Below, piece by piece: positions 9,770 to 17,705 of a DNA stretch of 64,000 nucleotides. This DNA comes from Antribacter soli. Lineage in GTDB: Bacteria; Actinomycetota; Actinomycetes; Actinomycetales; Cellulomonadaceae. The stretch covers positions 62,001 to 126,000 of the forward strand of contig NZ_JAKGSG010000046.1 in assembly GCF_021568775.1 (NCBI RefSeq), in the 5' to 3' direction. Both the position numbers and the translations under genes were made by a program. Numbering within the stretch: position 1 is the first letter of the stretch; every line of letters begins with the position of its first letter. A model generated the notes under the pieces. The model did no database searches, was not told the DNA's origin, and saw only the letters and a list, made by a program, of their open reading frames with translations.

Positions 9770-10890
9770 CGAGGCTGGTACGGCGAGACGACGACCTCCA
9801 CGCGCTGGAACTCCTTGAGGTCGGAGTAGCCCGTGGTCGCCATCGCGCGCTTGAGCGCGCCCACGAGGTTCAGCGTGCCGTCCGCCTGCTTACCCGGGCC
9901 GAAGAGGATCTCCTCGAGCGTGCCGACCGTGCCGACCTCGACGCGCTCGCCGCGCGGGAGCTGGGAGTGGTGCGCCTCGGGACCCCAGTGCCAGCCCTTG
10001 CCCGGCGCCTCCGAGGCACGGGCCAGGGCCGCTCCCACCATCACGGCGTCGGCGCCGCACGCGACCGCCTTGACGACGTCGCCCGACCGGCCCACGCCGC
10101 CGTCGGCGATGACGTGCACGTAGCGGCCGCCCGACTCGTCGAGGTAGTCGCGGCGCGCGGCCGCGACGTCCGCGACCGCCGTCGCCATCGGTGCGTGGAT
10201 GCCCAGGCTGACGCGCGTGGTGTGCGCGGCGCCGCCGCCGAAGCCGACGAGGACGCCTGCGGCGCCCGTCCGCATGAGGTGCAGTGCCGCGGTGTAGGTG
10301 GACGCTCCGCCGACGACGACCGGCACGTCCAGCTCGTAGATGAAGCGCTTGAGGTTCAGCGGCTCGGCGTTGCCGCTCACGTGCTCCGCGGAGACGGTGG
10401 TGCCGCGGATGACGAAGAGGTCCACGCCGGCGTCGACGACCGTCTTGTAGAACTCCTGCGTGCGCTGCGGCGTCAGCGCTCCCGCGACCGTCACGCCCGC
10501 GCTGCGGATCTCACGCAGGCGCTGCGTGATGAGCTCCTCCTTGATCGGCTCCGCGTAGATCTCCTGCATGCGGGCGGTGGCGGCGTCGGCCGACAGCCCG
10601 GAGATCTCGGCCAGCAGCGGCTCGGGCGACTCGTAGCGGGTCCACAGGCCCTCGAGGTCGAGCACGCCGAGGCCGCCGAAGCGCCCGAGGGCCACGGCTG
10701 TGGCCGGGCTCATCACGGAGTCCATGGGTGCCGCGACGATCGGCAGGTCGAAGTGGTACGCGTCGATCTGCCACCCGACCGAGACGTCCTTCGGGTCGCG
10801 GGTACGGCGGGACGGCACCACCGCGATGTCGTCGAAGGAGAAGGCGCGCCGACCGCGCTTGCCACGTCCGATCTCGATCTCGTTGCTCAC
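9766..10890 (-). CDS. guaB3: GuaB3-family IMP dehydrogenase-related protein
   Basis: A 374-residue (beta/alpha)8 barrel protein of the actinobacterial GuaB3 group, similar to Rv3410c of M. tuberculosis. It has no CBS domains. The loop that carries the catalytic Cys in true IMPDH (GSICTTR in guaB of this window) reads GGAAHTTR here, with His223 at the Cys position. GuaB3 proteins have been linked to purine nucleotide interconversion, but I would not assign a reaction. The start is GTG 10890 without a visible Shine-Dalgarno; a TAGGCT box (10897-10902, complement) ends 6 nt before it, suggesting a leaderless mRNA. It is coupled to the downstream GNAT gene. Confidence 0.88.
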   Translation of the reverse strand: MSNEIEIGRGKRGRRAFSFDDIAVVPSRRTRDPKDVSVGWQIDAYHFDLPIVAAPMDSVMSPATAVALGRFGGLGVLDLEGLWTRYESPEPLLAEISGLSADAATARMQEIYAEPIKEELITQRLREIRSAGVTVAGALTPQRTQEFYKTVVDAGVDLFVIRGTTVSAEHVSGNAEPLNLKRFIYELDVPVVVGGASTYTAALHLMRTGAAGVLVGFGGGAAHTTRVSLGIHAPMATAVADVAAARRDYLDESGGRYVHVIADGGVGRSGDVVKAVACGADAVMVGAALARASEAPGKGWHWGPEAHHSQLPRGERVEVGTVGTLEEILFGPGKQADGTLNLVGALKRAMATTGYSDLKEFQRVEVVVSPYQPR

Positions 10891-10961
10891 CGGGACAGCC
10901 TACCGACCCGCGCTGCCCCGGCGTCGGTTGTCACGGTATGTCAGCGCTCACGGCTACCCTC

Positions 10962-11020
10962 TCCTGCGGTTCCGCTCCGGGCGCGTGCCTCGTTCCTCGG
11001 CCCCCACCCTGCGCTGCACC
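10962..11020. repeat. 59-nt dispersed intergenic repeat, copy 1
   Basis: This stretch between guaB3 and the exonuclease gene aligns without gaps to 40632-40690 with 6 mismatches in 59 positions. Similarity fades into about 7 more bases at the high-coordinate end. It is outside any convincing gene. Neither reading direction shows third-position bias in the differences, so it does not look like a conserved coding fragment. Its nature is unknown. Confidence 0.8.
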
Positions 11021-11090
11021 TTTCGTCGATGTCAGTGGCGGATGGAAGAGTGCGTCCCGGACGGACCGGACCGAGGGAGAGGAGCGCACC

Positions 11091-11813
11091 ATGGACAGGA
11101 CCTGGATCCGGATGCCCCTGCTGGGATTCGACACGGAGACCACGGGGGTCGACGTGGCGAACGATCGCATCGTCACCGCGGCGCTGGTGCTGCGGGTTCC
11201 GGGCGTGAGCACCGACGTGCGCACGTGGCTGCTCGACCCCGGGGTGGAGATCCCGGCCGAGGCCGCCGCGATCCATGGCATCTCGACGGAGCACGCGCGC
11301 GCCCACGGCGTCGCGCCGGCCGGAGCGCTCGACGAGATCGCGAGCGAGCTGGCCCACCACCTCGCCCAGGGCGTGCCGGTGGTGGCCTACAACGCGGCCT
11401 TCGACCTGTCGCTGCTCGACGCCGAGCTGGTGCGGCACGGGCTGCCGACGCTGCCCGAGCGGCTCGGTCGCCCGGTCGCGCCGGTCGTTGACCCGCTGGT
11501 GATCGACCGCTGGAAGGACCGCTTCCGCACCGGAAAGCGCCGCCTGGGTGACCTGAGCGAGTGGTACGGCGTGACCAACGAGGGCGATCTGCACACGGCC
11601 GACGTCGACGTGCTTGCCACGCTCGACGTGCTGGAGGCGCTCGTGCGGCGGTTCCCCGAGCTCGCCCGGACGTCGCTCGAGGAGCTGCACCGCGAGCAGA
11701 TCGGCGCGCACCGCGAGTGGGCGGAGAGCTTCAACGACTGGCGGCTTCGCCAGGGACTGCCCGGACCAGAGGCTTCGTCACTGTGGCCCGCGCAGAACGC
11801 ACGGAGCGCATAA
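11091..11813 (+). CDS. DEDDh 3'-5' exonuclease (DnaQ-like)
   Basis: A 240-residue exonuclease of the DnaQ/RNase T fold. Exo I is FDTETTG with Asp14 and Glu16, Exo II is AYNAAFDLSLLD with Asp105, and Exo III is HTADVD with His168 and Asp173, spacing H-x4-D as in the DEDDh class. It corresponds to stand-alone actinobacterial DNA polymerase III epsilon-like proteins; a proofreading or DNA/RNA trimming role is inferred. The ATG at 11091 is preceded by a strong GGAGAGGAG ribosome site. It is monocistronic, followed by the HTH-MurA gene with its own regulatory region. Confidence 0.88.
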   Translation: MDRTWIRMPLLGFDTETTGVDVANDRIVTAALVLRVPGVSTDVRTWLLDPGVEIPAEAAAIHGISTEHARAHGVAPAGALDEIASELAHHLAQGVPVVAYNAAFDLSLLDAELVRHGLPTLPERLGRPVAPVVDPLVIDRWKDRFRTGKRRLGDLSEWYGVTNEGDLHTADVDVLATLDVLEALVRRFPELARTSLEELHREQIGAHREWAESFNDWRLRQGLPGPEASSLWPAQNARSA

Positions 11814-11854
11814 CAGTCGTATAAAGAGGGGCCGTAGGCAGGTTCTGACAGGGC

Positions 11855-11878
11855 GCGTATCTCAGATATGAGATACGC
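11855..11878. promoter_or_regulatory. Perfect 10-bp inverted repeat, probable operator of HTH-murA
   Basis: Arms GCGTATCTCA (11855-11864) and TGAGATACGC (11869-11878) are perfect complements around a 4-nt spacer, GATA. The right arm contains TACGCT (11874-11879), a TANNNT -10 candidate that ends 7 nt before the ATG at 11887, and no Shine-Dalgarno separates them. Binding of a dimer here would block initiation. The gene downstream encodes a protein with an XRE-type HTH, so self-regulation is the simplest reading; this is inference. Confidence 0.75.
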
Positions 11879-11886
11879 TCTCTGTC

Positions 11887-13449
11887 ATGACCGTCGTCAC
11901 CGATGCCCTTCCCACCGCGACCGCCACGCCGGCGGTCGACGCCGCGCAGGTCGGAGCGCTCGTGCGCGGCGCCCGCCAGAACCGCGGGCTCACGCAGGCA
12001 CAGCTCGCCGAGCGCCTCGGCACCAGCCAGAGCGCGGTGCACCGCATCGAGCAGGGCCGCCAGAACCTGAGCCTCGAGCTGATCGGCCGCATCAGCGCCG
12101 CCCTCGACTCGGAGATCATCTCCGTGGGCGCCCCCAAGCGCTCGCACCTGCTCGTCGAGGGCGGGCACCAGCTCGAGGGCCGGATCGAGGTCAACTCGTC
12201 CAAGAACGGCGCCGTCGCGCTCCTGTGCGCGTCGCTCCTGAACTCGGGCCGCACGGTGCTGCGGGGCGTGGCTCGCATCGTCGAGGTCGACCGGATCGTC
12301 GACGTGCTGCGGTCCGTCGGTGTGCGTGCCACGTGGGCACCGAACGGACGTGACCTCGAGATCGTCCGCCCGGCCACCCTTGACCTGGCGAACATCGACG
12401 TCGACGCCGCCGTGCGGACACGTTCGATCATCATGTTCTTCGGCCCGCTGCTCGGCCTGGAGCCCACGTTCGAGCTGCCCTACGCCGGCGGCTGCGACCT
12501 GGGCACCAGGACCGTCGAGCCGCACATGATCGCCCTGCGCCGGTTCGGACTGGACGTCACCGCGACCGCCGGCACCTACCGCGCGACCGTCACGCCCGGC
12601 ACGGGCGACCTGTCGATCGTGCTCACCGAGCGCGGCGACACCGTGACGGAGAACGCCCTCATGGCCGCCGCCGGCCGCGACGGCGTCACCACGATCCGCA
12701 ACGCCAGCCCGAACTACATGGTCCAGGACCTGTGCTTCTACCTGGAGCTGCTGGGCGTCCGCATCGAGGGGATCGGCACCACCACCCTCCGCGTCCACGG
12801 GCGCCTGGGCATCGACGCGGACGTCGAGTACGCCGTGTCCGAGGACCCGGTCGAGGCGATGAGCCTGCTCACCGCCGGCATCGTGACCAGCTCCGAGATC
12901 ACGGTGGCCCGCGTACCGATCGAGTTCATGGAGATCGAGCTCGCCACGCTCGCCGAGATGGGCCAGCGGTACACGCTGAGCGACGAGTACCTCGCGCGCA
13001 ACGGCCGCACCCGGCTCGTGGACGTCACCGTGCACCCGAGCGAGCTGCGGGCGCCGATCGACAAGATCCACCCCATGCCGTTCCCGGGCCTGAACATCGA
13101 CAACCTGCCGTTCTTCGCCGTGATCGCGGCGTCCGCGACGGGCACGACGCTCATCCACGACTGGGTGTACGAGGGTCGCGCCATCCACCTCACGGACCTC
13201 ACCCGCCTCGGCGCGGACGTGCGGCTCATGGACGCGCACCGGCTGCAGATCACGGGCCCGACGCGCTGGTCCGGGGCCGAGGTGAGCTGCCCGCCGGCGC
13301 TGCGCCCGGCCGTCGTCATCCTGCTCGCCATGCTCGCGTCCAAGGGGACGTCCGTGCTACGCGGCGTCGACATCATCGCCCGCGGCTACGAGCAGCTCAC
13401 CGAGCGCCTCATCGAGCTCGGCGCGCACATCGAGACGTTCCGGGACTGA
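11887..13449 (+). CDS. murA: UDP-GlcNAc 1-carboxyvinyltransferase with N-terminal HTH domain
   Basis: MurA transfers enolpyruvate from PEP to UDP-N-acetylglucosamine, the first committed step of peptidoglycan synthesis. This 520-residue version is about 100 residues longer than usual. Residues ~21-75 are an XRE/Cro-type HTH (LTQAQLAERLGTSQSAVHR), and the EPSP-synthase-fold MurA domain follows from ~88. Catalytic features are present: Lys106-Asn107 in SSKN, and Cys203 in GGCDLGTR, equivalent to the Cys attacked by fosfomycin in E. coli MurA. The start ATG has no ribosome site and is preceded by a perfect inverted repeat. It may be a second, regulated MurA or a MurA-derived regulator; catalytic competence is not proven. 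Confidence 0.85.
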   Translation: MTVVTDALPTATATPAVDAAQVGALVRGARQNRGLTQAQLAERLGTSQSAVHRIEQGRQNLSLELIGRISAALDSEIISVGAPKRSHLLVEGGHQLEGRIEVNSSKNGAVALLCASLLNSGRTVLRGVARIVEVDRIVDVLRSVGVRATWAPNGRDLEIVRPATLDLANIDVDAAVRTRSIIMFFGPLLGLEPTFELPYAGGCDLGTRTVEPHMIALRRFGLDVTATAGTYRATVTPGTGDLSIVLTERGDTVTENALMAAAGRDGVTTIRNASPNYMVQDLCFYLELLGVRIEGIGTTTLRVHGRLGIDADVEYAVSEDPVEAMSLLTAGIVTSSEITVARVPIEFMEIELATLAEMGQRYTLSDEYLARNGRTRLVDVTVHPSELRAPIDKIHPMPFPGLNIDNLPFFAVIAASATGTTLIHDWVYEGRAIHLTDLTRLGADVRLMDAHRLQITGPTRWSGAEVSCPPALRPAVVILLAMLASKGTSVLRGVDIIARGYEQLTERLIELGAHIETFRD

Positions 13450-13487
13450 CCCCCGGATCGCTGTGGGTATGGATGGGGCGGGTATTC

Positions 13488-13520
13488 CGGTGGGAAAAAC
13501 CGCCCCCGCCAAACCCACCG
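13488..13520. terminator. Hairpin between convergent murA and guaB
   Basis: CGGTGGG (13488-13494) pairs with CCCACCG (13514-13520) across a 19-nt loop that contains a short A-run and a C-rich run. It lies in the 87-nt gap between the two convergent stops and is the only hairpin-forming sequence I see there. A bidirectional terminator is likely, but the loop is large, so confidence is modest. Confidence 0.4.
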
Positions 13521-13536
13521 CGGCATTAGCGGCGGC

Positions 13537-15072
<1,536 letters not shown>

Positions 15073-15131
15073 CTACGCTGCGGCGTCCCGCCGTTTCCCG
15101 CGGGTGTGACGGGCGCGACGGGTTGCGTGCG

Positions 15132-16331
15132 TCACCCGCGGAGCACCGCGAGCACCTCGTGCAGCAGCCCGTTGAACGACCTCAGCTGCTGCACGGTGGG
15201 CCCGAACGGCAGGGCGGTCGCGGCCGCGTCCCGTCGCAGCCCGACGAAGATCGGCAGGTCCGGATAGCCCTCGTGCACGGCGTGCACGACGTCCAGGTCG
15301 GGCCGGTTCTGCGTCGTCGCGAGCACGACGGCGGCGGGCCGGACCATCGTGACGAGCTCCACGGAACGGTGCGTGCTGGCCGGGCCCGTGACGATCTTCG
15401 CCATGCTGCCCTGGGCTGCCAGCGCGGCGGCGAGCGCGTGCGCCGACAGGGGCACGACCTCGTCCGGCGCGGCGAAGACCAGCACGATCTTGCGCATGCG
15501 GCTCGGGTGGTTGGCGGGCGGGCCGCCCGACTCGACGATCGCCCGCTCGAACTCCTCGGTGTAGTGGCGCAGTGCCCTCAGCGCCGCGGTCGCGAGCACG
15601 ACCTCGGGCACCTCGCCCGGGCCCGCGAGCACCGTGCGCTGCGCGATGCGCAGCCACGCCGGCTCCACGAGGTCGGTCCACCAGGCGGCCGGGTCGTCGC
15701 CGGGCGCGAGCACGAGCAGCGCGTCGCACTGCGTGCGTTCGAATGCGAGGGCCGCGTCGACCAGCGCCGAGACCCGCACGGAGGACGGCGCACCGGCAAC
15801 GGCGCGCAGCGACGGCGCGGTGCCGCCGGCCCCGCCGGGCAGGGCCCGCAGGTGAACGCGCCGTTGCGGCTCCTCGCCCACGCCGCCCGACGCCGGACCG
15901 GTCACCCTCGCGATCGCGTCGCCACGCGCCGGGCCCGCCGAGGCGGACCGGGAGGCGTCCTCCCGCACCGAGGTGCCGAGCTCGTCGAAGTCCTCGCCGT
16001 CGCCCCGCGCACCCGGCTGCGGCAGGCCCTCGGCGTCGGCGACCGCGCCGAGCTCCTCGGCGCCCGCGGCCTTGGCCTGCTTCGCCGCGTCGACGGGCGC
16101 GTACCCCTCGGTGATGAGCCGCCGCATGACGAGCAGGCGCGCGACGTCGTCCGGTGTGTAGCGACGGTGCGAGCCGGCTGTGCGCCCGGACGGCCCGAGC
16201 CCGTACCGCCGGTCCCAGGTACGCAGCGTGGCGGGCGCGACACCCAGGCGCTTGGCGACGGCCGCCACGGCGAGGCCGGGGTTGGATGCGCGTGACCCGC
16301 CCGTTGTCTGGGCGGGCCGCGAGGGAGTCAT
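15132..16331 (-). CDS. MerR-type regulator with degenerate B12-binding-like domain
   Basis: A 399-residue transcription factor. Residues ~20-90 are a MerR HTH (AVAKRLGVAPATLRTWDRRYG, then SHRRYTPDDVARL). The middle ~100-260 is variable and Ala/Gly/Pro-rich. Residues ~270-395 resemble the cobalamin-binding fold of the CarH/LitR group, beginning MRKIVLVFAAPDE, but the DxHxxG cobalamin-ligand motif is not present: the equivalent loop reads APDEVVPLSAHA. It may bind another ligand or none. The ATG at 16331 gives the conserved start of the HTH. It lies head to head with whiB across 191 nt and is 68 nt downstream of the guaB start. Confidence 0.72.
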   Translation of the reverse strand: MTPSRPAQTTGGSRASNPGLAVAAVAKRLGVAPATLRTWDRRYGLGPSGRTAGSHRRYTPDDVARLLVMRRLITEGYAPVDAAKQAKAAGAEELGAVADAEGLPQPGARGDGEDFDELGTSVREDASRSASAGPARGDAIARVTGPASGGVGEEPQRRVHLRALPGGAGGTAPSLRAVAGAPSSVRVSALVDAALAFERTQCDALLVLAPGDDPAAWWTDLVEPAWLRIAQRTVLAGPGEVPEVVLATAALRALRHYTEEFERAIVESGGPPANHPSRMRKIVLVFAAPDEVVPLSAHALAAALAAQGSMAKIVTGPASTHRSVELVTMVRPAAVVLATTQNRPDLDVVHAVHEGYPDLPIFVGLRRDAAATALPFGPTVQQLRSFNGLLHEVLAVLRG

Positions 16332-16486
16332 GCGTCGATTCTGCCGATGGCGGGGGGCGATCGCCACCGCGCGACCCGGCGCGCCGTGATCTGCATCGAA
16401 TTCGGCGGGCACGCGAACAAATCCGGTCAGCCCCTGGCGCGTTTTCCGACCGGTTCGAATCGGTCCACGTGACACGATCACGCCCC

Positions 16487-16515
16487 TTGAACAACTTCTG
16501 CACAACTTGTAGGTT
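16487..16515 (+). promoter_or_regulatory. whiB promoter, leaderless
   Basis: TTGAAC (16487-16492) and TAGGTT (16510-16515) are spaced by exactly 17 nt. The A of the whiB ATG at 16523 falls 8 nt after the last base of the -10 box, so transcription probably starts on the initiation codon. No ribosome binding site is present. The spacer and flanks contain repeated ACAACTT/GTTGTTC-type words that could be a regulator site. Confidence 0.7.
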
Positions 16516-16522
16516 GTTCGAC

Positions 16523-16810
16523 ATGACGGAGATCTCGAGGCTTCCCGGACCGGTCATGGAGCTGTGGGAGTGGCAGTACCAGGGGGCGTGCCGTGACGCG
16601 GACGACACCCTGTTCTTCCACCCCGAAGGTGAGCGCGGCTCCACCCGCCGCCGCAGGGCCGAGGCCGCCAAGGCCATCTGCCGCACCTGCCCCGTGATGA
16701 TGCAGTGCCGCGAGCAGTCGCTCCGCGTGCGCGAGCCGTACGGGGTCTGGGGCGGCCTGAGCGAGGACGAGCGGGCGGCGATCCTCGCCGGCAAGGCCGT
16801 CGGCGCCTGA
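16523..16810 (+). CDS. whiB3: WhiB-family Fe-S regulator, WhiB3/WhiD-like
   Basis: A 95-residue WhiB protein. Four cysteines that bind a [4Fe-4S] cluster are Cys23, Cys53, Cys56 and Cys62, followed by the turn GVWGG at 74-78. The sequence around LPGP, WEWQYQGACR, FFHPEGERG and EPYGVWGGLSE matches the WhiB3/WhiD subgroup rather than WhiB1 or WhiB2. WhiB proteins act with the main sigma factor and respond to redox or NO; WhiB3 in mycobacteria controls redox and lipid metabolism, WhiD in Streptomyces controls sporulation. It converges on groES as in mycobacteria, except that groEL1 is missing here. Confidence 0.9.
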   Translation: MTEISRLPGPVMELWEWQYQGACRDADDTLFFHPEGERGSTRRRRAEAAKAICRTCPVMMQCREQSLRVREPYGVWGGLSEDERAAILAGKAVGA

Positions 16811-16858
16811 CGCGCCGCTCGTCGCGGACCACCGAGGAAGCGCGGCAAAGAAGCGCGC

Positions 16859-16903
16859 GCCGAGGTAGAACCTGCCGAAGTAGAAGCTGCCGAAGTAGTA
16901 CCG
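16859..16903. repeat. 15-nt unit tandemly repeated three times
   Basis: Units at 16859-16873, 16874-16888 and 16889-16903 read GCCGAGGTAGAACCT, GCCGAAGTAGAAGCT and GCCGAAGTAGTACCG; neighbours differ at 2-4 positions. They lie in the 223-nt convergent gap between whiB and groES, about 50 nt after the whiB stop. On the complement one frame reads as repeated YFG/FYFG units, but that frame runs antisense through whiB and has no good start, so I do not call a gene. Confidence 0.75.
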
Positions 16904-16983
16904 GACGGTGCACGACGACCGGGCGACGGAGCCCTGGTCCCCTCCGGTCGAGCTCGTCGCCCCGTGCACAGTCACTCCGTGCA

Positions 16984-17018
16984 CGAGGGCCCCGCACCAT
17001 GACGGTGCGGGGCCCTCG
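16984..17018 (-). terminator. Strong hairpin terminator of groES
   Basis: CGAGGGCCCCGCACC (16984-16998) and GGTGCGGGGCCCTCG (17004-17018) form a perfect 15-bp stem with a 5-nt loop, 15 nt beyond the groES stop. There is no U-tract, as is usual for high-GC actinobacteria. It can also stop transcription arriving from whiB. Confidence 0.85.
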
Positions 17019-17033
17019 GTGACCGGGAGAGGG

Positions 17034-17330
17034 TCAGGCGACGACCACGGCGAGGATGTCGCGCGCGGAGAGGACGAGGTAGTCCTCGCCCGCGTACTTG
17101 ACCTCGGTGCCGCCGTACTTGGAGTAGATCACCTTGTCACCGACGGTGACGTCCAGCGGCACACGGTTGCCGTTGTCGTCCACGCGGCCCGGGCCCACGG
17201 CCAGGACCTCGCCCTCCTGGGGCTTCTCCTTGGCGGTGTCCGGGATGACCAGGCCGGAAGCGGTCGTGGTCTCGGCCTCGAGAGCCTTGACGACGATCCG
17301 GTCCTCGAGCGGCTTGATGGGGACCGACAC
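17034..17330 (-). CDS. groES: Co-chaperonin GroES
   Basis: The 98-residue (10 kDa) heptameric lid of the GroEL chaperonin. It has the typical start [14 protein letters not shown], the mobile loop around [13 protein letters not shown], and [17 protein letters not shown]. The GTG at 17330 is served by GAGGAGG 6 nt upstream. It is monocistronic: a strong terminator follows 15 nt after the stop and no groEL is next to it, unlike the groES-groEL1 arrangement in mycobacteria and Streptomyces. Upstream lie a consensus promoter and a CIRCE element, so it is under heat-shock control by HrcA. Confidence 0.97.
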   Translation of the reverse strand: MSVPIKPLEDRIVVKALEAETTTASGLVIPDTAKEKPQEGEVLAVGPGRVDDNGNRVPLDVTVGDKVIYSKYGGTEVKYAGEDYLVLSARDILAVVVA

Positions 17331-17495
17331 GTCGGACCTCCTCTTTCGTGAGCAGATCGTTGATCAGCTGCGTTGGGTTGATGAAGGGTCGAGCGTTCGG
17401 CGGTCCGCCGTCGTCGCGGGTGCCGGCGGGCACGAACATCTCGCGGCACCGCCACCTACCCCGGCTGGCCGGACGGAGGCGGCGATGACACCCCA

Positions 17496-17524
17496 AATCT
17501 AGGTCGGCGCTAGCACTCGGTCAA
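17496..17524 (-). promoter_or_regulatory. groES promoter
   Basis: On the minus strand TTGACC (complement of 17519-17524) and TAGATT (complement of 17496-17501) are separated by 17 nt, a close match to the vegetative sigma consensus. Transcription should start near 17489 and leave a leader of about 160 nt before the groES GTG. The -35 box lies inside the CIRCE spacer. Confidence 0.8.
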
Positions 17525-17536
17525 GGCGAGTGCCAA
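17510..17536. promoter_or_regulatory. CIRCE element (HrcA operator)
   Basis: CTAGCACTC (17510-17518), a 9-nt spacer and GAGTGCCAA (17528-17536) match the CIRCE consensus TTAGCACTC-N9-GAGTGCTAA at 16 of 18 arm positions with the exact spacer length. It overlaps the groES -35 box and spacer, so HrcA binding would occlude RNA polymerase. The region 17331-17705 otherwise holds only the groES leader and the divergent methyltransferase upstream region; I see no gene in it. Confidence 0.92.
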
Positions 17537-17705
17537 CCGGCACGTCGGCGAGGGGGCCGTGTCGCGCCGCGGGCGCGGTCCGTGATGTGCTGGGGGCGTC
17601 AGAGCGCGGCGCGAGCCACGGGTCGTGTCCGTTTCTGGCAAAGATGACCCAAGAGACCCCCACGGGGTCTCGCCAGACGCCGGAACTACGTGGAAAGATC
17701 TGCCC

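Noticed and set aside
7202-9829. 875-codon plus-strand open frame across gabD2 and the GNAT gene
   Set aside because: It runs antisense to two recognisable enzymes and has composition typical of shadow frames (Arg/Ala/Gly/Asp with no hydrophobic core).
16478-16984. Minus-strand frame with YYFGSFYFGRFYLG repeats
   Set aside because: Most of it is antisense to whiB, no ribosome site precedes it, and the repeat is explained by the 15-nt tandem units; kept only as a DNA repeat.
17331-17495. Possible groEL or second chaperone gene near groES
   Set aside because: No coding frame with chaperonin motifs is present on either strand; the region is the groES leader.
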